Shown: positions 7,082 to 14,469, numbered from the stretch's first letter. The stretch is DNA of 14,579 bases from an uncultured Eisenbergiella sp. (GCA_947626725.1 CANQTI010000026.1:1-14579); one strand, 5' to 3'. Made by a program: numbers and translations. Notes: generated by a model not told the origin, from the sequence alone.

Positions 7082-7328
7082 CCGCCCCAGGCCACCGGCG
7101 GAAGTGTCCCCGGCGCAGGGTTTGCGGGCCCGATGCCGAGCCGCATCATCCACCCCGTTCCCTTCGGACCCGGAACTGTCGGGAAATACGGGAAACTCGC
7201 TTCGCTCAGACAGCCCGTATTTCCCGACACGGCTCCAAAGGGAGCGGGGCGGATTTTTGATGCGTTCGGCATAAAGGGCCTCACAAACCCCTGCGCCGGG
7301 GACGCTTCCGCCGGAGGCCTGGGGCGGC
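7082..7328. repeat. Long imperfect inverted repeat (about 247 bp hairpin 2)
   Basis: Arms 7082-7192 and 7214-7328 pair over almost their whole length with scattered mismatches and small indels. The innermost 16 bp are perfect (7177-7192 with 7214-7229) and enclose a 21-nt loop. The loop contains CTCGCTTCGCTCAG (7196-7209), that is GCGAAGC on the minus strand. Long matched runs also occur in the outer arm, for example the one beginning GTCCCCGGCGCAGGG. It follows the carboxypeptidase stop by 13 nt and precedes the tRNA promoter. It may block or end transcription of the carboxypeptidase mRNA, although no T-run directly follows it. The sequence gives similar peptides on both strands, which accounts for the long open frames over it. 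Confidence 0.88.
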
Positions 7329-7376
7329 AGAGGTAACAAAAAGGATAATTTTTTTGTGTTTTCCATGAAAAAAGGC

Positions 7377-7405
7377 TTGCAAAAGGGGGAAAGATATGAT
7401 AGAGT
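7377..7405 (+). promoter_or_regulatory. Probable promoter of tRNA-Lys
   Basis: -35 TTGCAA (7377-7382), 17-bp spacer, extended -10 with TG at 7397-7398 and TAGAGT (7400-7405). The hexamers are only 4/6 matches each, but spacing and TG extension fit. The predicted start near 7412 gives a leader of about 23 nt. Confidence 0.55.
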
Positions 7406-7434
7406 AACTCTTGTCTTGAAAAAACAAAGACTTT

Positions 7435-7507
7435 GCACCACTAGCTCAGTTGGTAGAGCACCTGACTCTTAATCAGGGTGTCCAGGGTTCGAGCCCCTGG
7501 TGGTGCA
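7435..7507 (+). tRNA. tRNA-Lys (anticodon CTT)
   Basis: A 73-nt cloverleaf. Acceptor stem GCACCAC (7435-7441) pairs with GTGGTGC (7500-7506), with discriminator A at 7507. The D-arm contains AGCTCAGTTGGTAGAGC. The anticodon stem CCTGA/TCAGG surrounds loop CTCTTAA, giving anticodon CTT, which reads AAG (Lys). The T-arm contains GGTTCGAGCC. The 3' CCA is not encoded and must be added after transcription. The gene marks the border between GC-rich host-like DNA on the left and the AT-rich block on the right. Confidence 0.97.
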
Positions 7508-7509
7508 CG

Positions 7510-7558
7510 AAGTACCATTTTTGAGGACGTATGAGCCTTGGGAGTGGTGCTTTTTTTT
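7510..7558 (+). terminator. Rho-independent terminator of tRNA-Lys
   Basis: 7510-7526 can pair with 7536-7552 over 17 positions when G-U pairs are allowed (six wobbles), with a 9-nt loop, and runs into eight T (7551-7558). The many wobbles make it look weaker as DNA than it is as RNA. Confidence 0.85.
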
Positions 7559-7783
7559 GCCCGAAAAGGCTGGAAACCTTTGATTTTGCCTGTCAAAAAG
7601 GTGAAAATATCTATGCTCTTTTCGATACGGTGCCCGGCGAAGGCTAACCATAAATCTCTGGCGAAAGATTGATGCCGTTACCTCGAAAATATCCCCGTTT
7701 TATGAAAATAAGTATTACATCTGCACCGTGAACCGTGTGCCACCGTTTGTATGGTAATTGCATCAGTTTCTGAGCAAAATACA
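7559..7783. other. Intergenic DNA with no recognisable gene
   Basis: Between the tRNA terminator and the next promoter I find no convincing coding frame, RNA gene or att-like repeat of the tRNA 3' end. A short frame reading PVKKVKISMLF (about 7589-7621) ends quickly, has no ribosome binding site and resembles nothing I know. Composition becomes AT-rich across this interval. Confidence 0.5.
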
Positions 7784-7812
7784 TTGACGCAGAGTATAAC
7801 ATTAGATATAAT
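7784..7812 (+). promoter_or_regulatory. Sigma-A promoter of the HTH/ART-like gene pair
   Basis: -35 TTGACG (7784-7789), 17-bp spacer, -10 TATAAT (7807-7812). Predicted start near 7819. It probably also serves downstream genes, since no strong promoter is seen before the restriction gene. Confidence 0.82.
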
Positions 7813-7834
7813 ATTAATTAGAAAGAATGTTATA
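7795..7834. promoter_or_regulatory. Candidate operator: 9-bp inverted repeat around the -10 box
   Basis: TATAACATT (7795-7803) and AATGTTATA (7826-7834) are exact reverse complements 22 nt apart, about three helical turns between half-site centres. The left arm lies in the promoter spacer and the right arm just after the start of transcription. The first gene product carries an XRE-type helix-turn-helix, so self-repression here is a reasonable inference. Confidence 0.6.
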
Positions 7835-7850
7835 TTTAAGGGGTGGCATT

Positions 7851-8729
7851 ATGCGGAAACTTATAAAACAGATAAGAGCATATTTGAATATGAGTCAAAC
7901 CGAGTTTGCCGAACAACTTAATGTTACCTTCCAAACCGTGAATCGTTGGGAGAACGGCCGTGCTGTGCCTAACAAATTGGCACAATCAAAGATGTTCGAT
8001 TTGTGCAGGGATAAGCACGTCCCTGTTTATGATATGACTCTGAAAAGGATTGCAGAGGAATCGGAAGCAATTCAGTTGGATGCAGGCCGAGTGCTTCTTT
8101 ATCATGGCTCAAAATCGGGTATTGAGGGCCCTATTGAGCCCAAGAGCCGAAAGCAATGTGACTTTGGCAAAGGCTTCTATATGGGAACTGATCCCGGTCA
8201 GGCACTTACTTTAATCTGTGACTATGATAAGTCTAAGTTCTACATTGTTTCCATAAGCATGGATGAGCTCGCTCATATTGAAGTCCCCGCTGATTTAGAC
8301 TGGGCAATGCTTGTCGCATATCACAGAGGAAAAATGGAAAAAATAAACGGTACGCCTTTTTACAACAAGTACCGTGATATGACATTAAACAAGGATCTGA
8401 TTATCGGAAGCATTGCGAACGACCGCGTGTTTTTTGTTATCGATAACTTTTTTGTCGGCAATGTAACCGATATGGCACTTATCCATAGTCTCTCTGCCCT
8501 TCAGCTTGGCAAGCAGTATGTGACGGTTTCACAAAAGGGCTGTGATGCTGTTCATATCGAAACAGAGGTTGAGCTTTCTTACCTTGAAAGACTGTTTATG
8601 AAAGAAGCAGCCGAAGAAAATCGGGCGAGAGGGATTTCCCTTGCCAACGACATTTGCAGGAATTATCGTCGTGAGGGTATGTTCTTTGATGAAATACTCG
8701 CCGAGGCTGAGAGCGGAGGAAAACAATGA
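7851..8729 (+). CDS. XRE-family HTH fused to a DUF3990/ADP-ribosyltransferase-like domain (probable toxin-like component)
   Basis: A 292-residue two-domain protein. Residues 3-57 form an XRE helix-turn-helix (SQTEFAEQLNVTFQTVNRWENG). Residues about 81-245 resemble DUF3990 proteins, which have an ADP-ribosyltransferase-like fold: HGS at 85-87, DFGKGFYMGTDPGQA (104-118), IIGSIAND (184-191) and LGKQYV (219-224). H85 and Y110 fit the first two positions of an H-Y-[E/Q] type NAD site; I cannot assign the third with certainty. ATG 7851 is preferred because AAGGGGTGG (7838-7846) lies just upstream. The in-frame ATG at 7827 lacks a site and falls in the operator arm. It overlaps the next gene by ATGA. 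Likely role: an autoregulated ART-type effector paired with the downstream protein. Activity and target are unproven. Confidence 0.78.
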   Translation: MRKLIKQIRAYLNMSQTEFAEQLNVTFQTVNRWENGRAVPNKLAQSKMFDLCRDKHVPVYDMTLKRIAEESEAIQLDAGRVLLYHGSKSGIEGPIEPKSRKQCDFGKGFYMGTDPGQALTLICDYDKSKFYIVSISMDELAHIEVPADLDWAMLVAYHRGKMEKINGTPFYNKYRDMTLNKDLIIGSIANDRVFFVIDNFFVGNVTDMALIHSLSALQLGKQYVTVSQKGCDAVHIETEVELSYLERLFMKEAAEENRARGISLANDICRNYRREGMFFDEILAEAESGGKQ

Positions 8730-9166
8730 ATGAGCTTCAGTTAAAGCTTTGTGATATTCAAGGCAGATTATTCGAATTATCTGCAGAAAAGAAATATGAC
8801 AGTGCCGCTTTTATCAAGGCGTTTATGATGTCCGATACCGCAAAGGAGCTTGATTCAAAATATAACCGTATGCAGTGGGCAGGAGAAGAATACCTGCTTG
8901 AGGAAGTCGCTTCTGCTGCAGGTGAATCGTTTACAGGAAACGGAGAGATATTTTCTGCTGATATGCTGTACTGGATAGGCTATATCTACCGTTATTGGCA
9001 CTATTACAACGGTGAGGACAGCGCAAAGATTTATAAGCAGGCTCCCGTCCAAACAATGAAACGAAATTATATGATGTTTCACACGATGGATCCGGAACTT
9101 GCCATAGAGGATTTGAAAGAAATCCATAATCAGAAAAAGCTCCAAAGTATCAATTTGATACTTTAG
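8726..9166 (+). CDS. Conserved-looking hypothetical protein, putative partner/antitoxin of the ART-like protein
   Basis: A 146-residue soluble protein with no signal peptide or membrane segment. It is rich in aromatic residues in its second half (YWIGYIYRYWHYY and MMFHTMDPELAIEDLKEI). I do not recognise a named domain. I believe similar proteins follow HTH-DUF3990 genes in other Clostridia, but that is from memory. The ATGA overlap with the upstream gene and shared promoter imply stoichiometric co-expression, as in toxin-antitoxin pairs, hence the partner suggestion. The last eight or so residues (LQSINLIL) are read from a short palindrome and may be a replaced C-terminus beside a degraded gene. 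Confidence 0.7.
   Translation: MNELQLKLCDIQGRLFELSAEKKYDSAAFIKAFMMSDTAKELDSKYNRMQWAGEEYLLEEVASAAGESFTGNGEIFSADMLYWIGYIYRYWHYYNGEDSAKIYKQAPVQTMKRNYMMFHTMDPELAIEDLKEIHNQKKLQSINLIL
9144..9164. repeat. Short perfect palindrome at the 3' end of the partner gene
   Basis: AAAGTATCAA (9144-9153), one central T, TTGATACTTT (9155-9164): 10-bp perfect arms. It spans the last codons of the partner gene. AT-rich arms and a minimal loop make it a weak RNA terminator but a possible protein-binding site or a deletion-junction scar. Confidence 0.5.
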
Positions 9167-9356
9167 ACTGTTTTTAGTAGAACTTGCAGTTTTAGAATTG
9201 GTTGCAAAGAATCCGACAGTTAAACAGCAAGAACTCGTTGAAGCAACCGGAAAATCAATCGCAACGATCAAGCGGATTATGAAATCGCTGCAGGATAAAA
9301 AATATATCCGCCGTGAAAGCGGCAAGTGCTACGGCAAGTGGGAAATTTTGGTTTAA
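9159..9356 (+). pseudogene. 3' remnant of a winged-helix domain protein
   Basis: An open frame of 65 codons ending in TAA (9354-9356) with no credible start codon or ribosome binding site. It reads as a typical winged-helix/HTH module: VELAVLELVAKNPTVKQQEL, then EATGKSIATIKRIMKSLQ and a wing ending GKWEILV. Such modules close many AlbA_2/AAA_4-type ATP-binding proteins and other regulators in Firmicutes. An upstream TGA (9156-9158) and the partner gene end directly before it, so the N-terminal part appears to have been lost. It sits 24 nt before the restriction gene start. A tiny expressed regulator from a non-ATG start cannot be fully excluded. Confidence 0.65.
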
Positions 9357-9380
9357 AGCATTGATTTCTGGAGGAACAGT

Positions 9381-12251
9381 ATGTTCTATAAAATGATAGA
9401 GAACAAGTGCAAAGAGTGGTATGCTTCTGAGCAATGCACAGTTCGTAATTTAATTGAATATATAGAGAAAACCGGACAAATGCGAGATGCTCAGATTGAA
9501 GCTATCAAGGTTTATCTGTTCCTCAAAATCGGTTGCGAATGTAAGCCATTGGAATTTCTCTTGAGATATGGGTGCTTTAATTCTATCAATCTGAACGATA
9601 TAGAGTTATCTACAGCTACTCGTGAATTCTTAGAGGAAAATCTTGCGGCAACGGCATTATTGGAATATGCTCGTTTGACCAACGATAAAGGTGAGCAAGT
9701 TTCCGAAAAACTCGAAAAGCAAATCAAGAAAGATCCGTCAAGCATTGACTATGACGGTTTCTTCCGTACTGCCTTTTACGGAGTTTCCTATACCGACTAT
9801 TTGTTCAGTCTTCCGATGGGCGCAGGTAAAACCTATTTAATGGCGGCATTTATCTATCTTGATTTGTATTTTGCGCTCGGGGAGCCGACAAATCCCGCCT
9901 TTGCACATAATTTTATTATCTTTGCGCCGTCCGGGTTAAAATCTTCCGTTGTGCCGAGCCTGAAAACAATACAGAATTTTGATCCCGCATGGATCATCCC
10001 CGAACCTGCGGCAACGGGTTTAAAGCGCATGATCTCCTTTGAGGTGCTCGATCAGACGAAAACTGCCAGCAGATCAAACAAAACCAAGAATCCGAACGTC
10101 CAGAAAATCGCGAATCACCAGCCGCTTTCCGAACTTTTCGGCTTGGTTGCCGTTACAAATGCCGAAAAGGTTATCCTTGACCGTATTCAAGAGAAAAACG
10201 GTCAGATTAGTCTGTTTGAAGAAAGTGACGATGAAAAAGACAGACAAGCTAACGAGCTCCGAAATCTTATCGGTAAACTGCCGTCCCTTTCTATCTTCAT
10301 TGATGAGGTTCATCACGCAGTTAGTGATGAAATAAAACTCCGTGCGGTCGTAACCAAGTGGGCCCAGAATAACACAATAAACTCCGTTATCGGTTTTTCT
10401 GGAACCCCTTATCTTGAAAAAACAGAAAAGTTCAAAGTTATAGATTCTCTATCGGTAGGTACGGCTGAGATTACAAACATTGTTTACTACTATCCCCTTA
10501 TTGACGGCATTGGCAACTTCTTAAAACGTCCTATCGTTAAAATTGCCGATATTGCAGATAGCAGTTTGATTATCGAAAAAGGTGTCAGAGAATTTCTTGA
10601 TACATACAAAAATATAGTCTATGCTGATGGTCTGACCGCAAAACTTGGTATCTACTGCAGTACTATCGAAAAATTAGAGGGAGTTGTTTATCCTTTGGTA
10701 TCTCGTATTGTTGCAGAATACGGACTTGGTACGGATGTAATACTCAAATTCCATAAAGGCAACAAACAGTATAAAATGCCTGCTGACAGCCAAATGCAGT
10801 TTGATACTTTGGACAAATCCATTTCCAAAATCCGCATTGTCCTGCTCGTACAGATTGGTAAAGAGGGCTGGGACTGCCGCAGTCTAACAGGTATCATTCT
10901 TTCTCAAGAGGGTGACTGTCCCACAAATATGGTTCTGCAAACCTCCTGCCGTTGCTTGCGTCAGGTGATTAAAGGTAACCCTGAAACTGCTCTTATTTAT
11001 TTGAACGAAAGCAATGCTGACAAGTTAAGTGTACAGCTCGAACAGCAGCATCACATTTCGCTCAAGGAGTTTTCTTCTGCTGACAATAGCAAAACACCGC
11101 TGAAACGTTACGACCGCACAGCATATTTGAAACTTCCTAAAGTTGATTTCTATCAGCTCAAAATTAACTATGATATCCTTACGGTCGAAAAAGCTGATCC
11201 CGCAAACGATATTGCGGTTTCGGCTGATTCTGCACGTCTTGCAGACAGCATTATCAAAACCACTGACCTCTCTATGAATAAAAGCAAAACCAGTATAAGT
11301 ATTGATGATACAGAATACGGTGCCGAGCCTGCAACCTTTAATTCTTGGCTGTACGGAATTATGAAAGATGGATTTGGCTTACCTACAGTTGCGGAGCTGA
11401 TGCAGTATTCGAAACAATTATATTCGGTATATCAGATAATTACCTACAAAAAGAACGGTTCCCGTTACTACAGTTCCAAATACGATCGTAAGTTGGTTGA
11501 AGCTAATATCCGCAAAGCCTTCTGTGATAAGATTGACTTTAACACCACCGAAGAATTGATACCTGAAGAAGCTAATCTTTTGAATATCGCAAACTTTACT
11601 CCCGAAATTTATACCGATAAGCCAAACAACTATTATCCGGCACAGAGTGTCGTAGAAAAAATTATCAAGGATGATAAAGGAAAACTAAAGATTGATCCTA
11701 AGATGGAAGAAACCATCCGTTTCCTTGAAGAAAACGGCAATCCTGCTATGGCAGAAACGCTCCGAGCACAAAACAGTTCTCACAAAAACAAAGACCGTTC
11801 GTTCCATTATTTGCCTTATCGTACCGATAGCGGCTTTGAGCAGACTTTCTTGAAAGATTTGCTGTCCTTTGCCGAGATGGAAAATCTCGGCCTGGAGGTT
11901 TACTACAATGGCGACCGTGCTATGACCGAGTTTAGGATCAAGTGTTATAAGAAGAACGGTAGCAAATGGAGTTATGTTGGCATCTATACGCCTGACTTCC
12001 TGATTATCAAGCGTAAAGACGGCAGGATCCATAAGATTATCGTTGTTGAAACCAAAGGCGAAATATATGCTAAAGATCCTATCTTCAAGGATAAGAAAAC
12101 CTTTATGGAAACTGAGTTTTCCAAACAAAATAATATAGCTTTCGGGTATGAACGCTTTGACTATCTGTATTTAGAAGATACACTACCCGAAAAAGATAGA
12201 TTAACGTTAACTCATCGGAAAATCTGCGAGTTTTTTAAGGAGGAATCGTAA
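9381..12251 (+). CDS. Type III restriction enzyme, Res subunit (DEAD-family helicase-nuclease)
   Basis: A 956-residue ATP-dependent endonuclease subunit that would act with Mod on DNA with unmethylated sites. Helicase motifs in order: Walker A PMGAGKT (145-151), motif II IDEVHH (307-312, a DEVH box), motif III GFSGTP (338-343), motif V-like GKEGWDC (493-499) and motif VI QTSCRCLRQ (520-528). The C-terminal nuclease has E820, PDF with D872, and VETKG with E890 and K892, a PD-(D/E)XK site. All key residues are present, so it looks active. The length fits type III Res. ATG 9381 has GGAGG at 9370-9374. Its stop overlaps the next start as TAATG. Unusually, res precedes mod here; classical type III loci have mod first. 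Confidence 0.93.
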   Translation: MFYKMIENKCKEWYASEQCTVRNLIEYIEKTGQMRDAQIEAIKVYLFLKIGCECKPLEFLLRYGCFNSINLNDIELSTATREFLEENLAATALLEYARLTNDKGEQVSEKLEKQIKKDPSSIDYDGFFRTAFYGVSYTDYLFSLPMGAGKTYLMAAFIYLDLYFALGEPTNPAFAHNFIIFAPSGLKSSVVPSLKTIQNFDPAWIIPEPAATGLKRMISFEVLDQTKTASRSNKTKNPNVQKIANHQPLSELFGLVAVTNAEKVILDRIQEKNGQISLFEESDDEKDRQANELRNLIGKLPSLSIFIDEVHHAVSDEIKLRAVVTKWAQNNTINSVIGFSGTPYLEKTEKFKVIDSLSVGTAEITNIVYYYPLIDGIGNFLKRPIVKIADIADSSLIIEKGVREFLDTYKNIVYADGLTAKLGIYCSTIEKLEGVVYPLVSRIVAEYGLGTDVILKFHKGNKQYKMPADSQMQFDTLDKSISKIRIVLLVQIGKEGWDCRSLTGIILSQEGDCPTNMVLQTSCRCLRQVIKGNPETALIYLNESNADKLSVQLEQQHHISLKEFSSADNSKTPLKRYDRTAYLKLPKVDFYQLKINYDILTVEKADPANDIAVSADSARLADSIIKTTDLSMNKSKTSISIDDTEYGAEPATFNSWLYGIMKDGFGLPTVAELMQYSKQLYSVYQIITYKKNGSRYYSSKYDRKLVEANIRKAFCDKIDFNTTEELIPEEANLLNIANFTPEIYTDKPNNYYPAQSVVEKIIKDDKGKLKIDPKMEETIRFLEENGNPAMAETLRAQNSSHKNKDRSFHYLPYRTDSGFEQTFLKDLLSFAEMENLGLEVYYNGDRAMTEFRIKCYKKNGSKWSYVGIYTPDFLIIKRKDGRIHKIIVVETKGEIYAKDPIFKDKKTFMETEFSKQNNIAFGYERFDYLYLEDTLPEKDRLTLTHRKICEFFKEES

Positions 12252-12457
12252 TGAATGGAAATAGACCTTCTATAGGGATTGAGTTTGATGACAAATACAC
12301 AGATGCCAAAAACAAACTGATTGACTTTATGGTAGCTTTAAGTAAATTGACTGAAATGCAGAAACAGCAGCTTGCAAAAGAATTTATAACGTCAGCCAGC
12401 ATGACAACCTCATTAGAGCAATTTTTAAACTATATGAAAAACGGAGGAATCAAATAA
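12251..12457 (+). CDS. Small protein encoded between res and mod
   Basis: A 68-residue, mostly helical, soluble protein (core DAKNKLIDFMVALSKLTEMQ, then a second helix-rich half ending in LEQFLNYMKNGG). It has its own strong GGAGG (12239-12243), 7 nt before the ATG, and one-base TAATG overlaps with res on one side and mod on the other. That tight coupling argues for a true gene made with the restriction-modification subunits. I do not recognise the family. It could be a structural subunit, an assembly factor or a controller of Res; none is shown by the sequence. There is no cysteine cluster, signal or membrane segment. Confidence 0.75.
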   Translation: MNGNRPSIGIEFDDKYTDAKNKLIDFMVALSKLTEMQKQQLAKEFITSASMTTSLEQFLNYMKNGGIK

Positions 12458-14322
12458 TGCCGATTAAATATGTGCCGTTTATACCTGAACCCATCGAGGG
12501 ACAGGCTGTGCTGGGGAATTTTAACAGGATACTCAAATACAAGGGCGCGGGCGATGTTTCAATGACTATCCAGCGTGGGATGCCCCTTTATGAAATGGAA
12601 AAGCAGGAAACCGTGGGCGAAAATCCAGATGGTAATATGGTAATTCGGGGTGAATGTGTCTCTGCGTGTGCCTATCTAAAAGAAAAAGGCATGCAGGTGG
12701 ATCTTGTGTATATTGATCCGCCCTTTGCCAGCGGTGCAGATTATGCCAAAAAGGTCTATATCCGTCGCAACCCGAAAGTTGCGGAAGCCGTTGCACAGGC
12801 CGAGCAGCAGCTTGATATTGACGAGCTGAAAGTCTTTGAGGAAAAAATGTACGGCGATGTTTGGGACAAGGAAAAATACCTGAACTGGATGTACGAAAAC
12901 CTCATGGCAATCAAGTCTGTTATGAGTGAGACGGCGTCCATTTATGTGCATCTTGATTGGCATATTGGGCATTATGTGAAAATACTTTTGGATGAGGTGT
13001 TTGGAGAGGAAAACTTTAGAAACGATATAATTTGGTATTATTATAATAAAATGCCTGACATGCGGAAGCCAATTTTTACACGTTCTCATGATATTATCTA
13101 TTTTTATTCAAAGAACAAAGACAACCCGTATATTTTCAACTTGCAATTAGAGAAACGTCTTGAACCTGTTAAACAATTAATACGCAAAAAAGTTGATGGG
13201 AAAATGGTGAATGCTCGAGACGAAAATGGAAATGTAATGTATCGAAATTCGGAAGATCGGATAGTCGATGATGTCTGGCGTATATCCATGCTGCAACCCG
13301 CAGATAAAGAAGAACCCGTTGGTTATGCTACCCAAAAACCCGAGGTGCTTCTTGAACGTATCATCAAAGCATCTTCAAACGAAAATATGCTCGTTGCCGA
13401 CTTTTTCGGCGGCAGCGGTGTGACTGCCGCCGTTGCAAATAAGCTTGGCCGCCGCTTTATCCATTGCGACATTGGCCTCAATTCTATTCAAACTACCCGT
13501 GACCGCTTAAAAACCGATGGTGCAGAGTTTGAAGTATTGGAAATCAAGGACGGCGTGCAGCTTTATCGCAATCCGGTGCAGACCATGGACAAGATCAAGT
13601 TGCTGATCCCCGGTCTGAAAAACGAGGATTCTCTTGATTCCTTCTGGGAGGGCGCCGTTTCGGACAGCAAGCTCGGTACGATTCCTGTATATGTACCTAA
13701 TCTTATGGACAGCAGTTCAAAGTTGCTTGATAAGGTCATGATGAACCGAATTATTCATCAGGCTATACCCGATTTGGACAGCAACATTAAGAAAGTTATC
13801 GTCTATTACATAGATATTACCGACGAAGCCGAGATTCAAAAGTTTATAAAAGAGGATGACAGCATAAATATTGAAATTGAGCTGAGAGACCTCAAAACTG
13901 TTCTTGATGATGTCATAATCGGAGATTATTCGGAATTTCACATCGAAGAAACGCGCGATGATTTATTCGGAGGGTATGCTGTTGCCATTGATAAATTTAT
14001 AAGCGACCGTGTGCTTTCAAAAATAGCTGAGTTCAACCAAAAAGCATTTCTTAATTCTTCGGCAAAGAAGCCGTATAAGCCAATTGAAATCAGTGAGGAC
14101 GGCTTAGAACAGATCGAATTTTTGAGCGTCGACTGTACCGCCGCTGAGGGCGAATGGCACTCCGACAGTGAAATTAAAATTGACAAAAACGGCTATATGA
14201 TTGTAAACGGCACGAAAACAAAAGAATTTTGGGATGGGCAGATTCGCTGTGACAAAAAGCCGTTTCGCCTCAAAATCCGTAACATATGCGGCGACGAAAC
14301 GGTGTGGAATATATCATATTGA
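12457..14322 (+). CDS. Type III modification subunit: N6-adenine DNA methyltransferase (Mod)
   Basis: A 621-residue S-adenosylmethionine-dependent DNA methyltransferase that should methylate adenine in the recognition site and supply specificity to Res. The catalytic motif IV DPPF (87-90, in VDLVYIDPPF) comes before the AdoMet-binding motif I DFFGGSG (315-321), the order of class beta enzymes. TQKPEVLLERII (292-303) is the usual segment before motif I. The presumed target-recognition region between FYSKN (216-220) and VWRIS (273-277) is short, about 55 residues. A long C-terminal part (about 360-621) of unassigned function follows and may share recognition or Res binding. ATG 12457 has GGAGG at 12443-12447 and overlaps the small gene's stop (TAATG). 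All catalytic residues are present. Bases 13,018-13,290 are markedly more AT-rich than the flanking mod sequence. Confidence 0.92.
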   Translation: MPIKYVPFIPEPIEGQAVLGNFNRILKYKGAGDVSMTIQRGMPLYEMEKQETVGENPDGNMVIRGECVSACAYLKEKGMQVDLVYIDPPFASGADYAKKVYIRRNPKVAEAVAQAEQQLDIDELKVFEEKMYGDVWDKEKYLNWMYENLMAIKSVMSETASIYVHLDWHIGHYVKILLDEVFGEENFRNDIIWYYYNKMPDMRKPIFTRSHDIIYFYSKNKDNPYIFNLQLEKRLEPVKQLIRKKVDGKMVNARDENGNVMYRNSEDRIVDDVWRISMLQPADKEEPVGYATQKPEVLLERIIKASSNENMLVADFFGGSGVTAAVANKLGRRFIHCDIGLNSIQTTRDRLKTDGAEFEVLEIKDGVQLYRNPVQTMDKIKLLIPGLKNEDSLDSFWEGAVSDSKLGTIPVYVPNLMDSSSKLLDKVMMNRIIHQAIPDLDSNIKKVIVYYIDITDEAEIQKFIKEDDSINIEIELRDLKTVLDDVIIGDYSEFHIEETRDDLFGGYAVAIDKFISDRVLSKIAEFNQKAFLNSSAKKPYKPIEISEDGLEQIEFLSVDCTAAEGEWHSDSEIKIDKNGYMIVNGTKTKEFWDGQIRCDKKPFRLKIRNICGDETVWNISY

Positions 14323-14423
14323 ATCTTTCTTTAGTTTTTCCTATGAAACAGTTGTATTAGCACCACTTGGGCCAAAACTGCATCGGTGTATTGGCCTTGA
14401 GATAAGAGCTTATTTTTGGAAAA
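14323..14423. other. Short intergenic stretch after mod
   Basis: AT-rich non-coding DNA with no gene recognised. It contains a 6-bp inverted repeat, GGCCAA (14370-14375) and TTGGCC (14391-14396). No copy of the tRNA 3' end is seen that would mark an attachment site. Confidence 0.45.
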
Positions 14424-14469
14424 TTGGGCAAACATTTTGCCCAAAACCGCGGCGGTGGTCCCGCCGCGG
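14424..14469 (-). terminator. Tandem terminator hairpins for the minus-strand gene
   Basis: Read on the minus strand, CCGCGGCGG and CCGCCGCGG (14469-14447) pair perfectly over 9 bp with a 5-nt loop and are followed by TTTT. The second stem, TTGGGCAAA with TTTGCCCAA (14444-14424), is a perfect 9 bp with a 3-nt loop and is also followed by T residues. The first hairpin starts 5 nt after the stop codon. On the plus strand the GC-rich hairpin is followed by CCGTTTT and might also weakly stop mod transcription. Confidence 0.75.

Noticed and set aside
7004..7336. Open frames on both strands across hairpin 2
   Set aside because: They arise from the inverted repeat: the same peptide stretches appear on both strands, with no ribosome binding site. 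Probable annotation artefacts.
7827..7850. Upstream ATG start for the HTH/ART-like gene
   Set aside because: No ribosome binding site before it and it falls in the operator arm 8 nt after the likely transcription start; ATG 7851 has AAGGGGTGG at the right distance.
12457..14322. Simple-sequence repeats in mod that could drive phase variation, as in other type III systems
   Set aside because: I looked for tandem tetra- or pentanucleotide tracts and long homopolymers in mod and saw none.
14360..14367. GCACCACT repeat of the tRNA-Lys 5' end as a possible attachment site
   Set aside because: Only 8 nt match, it copies the tRNA 5' end and not the 3' end, and no integrase is present. Likely chance.
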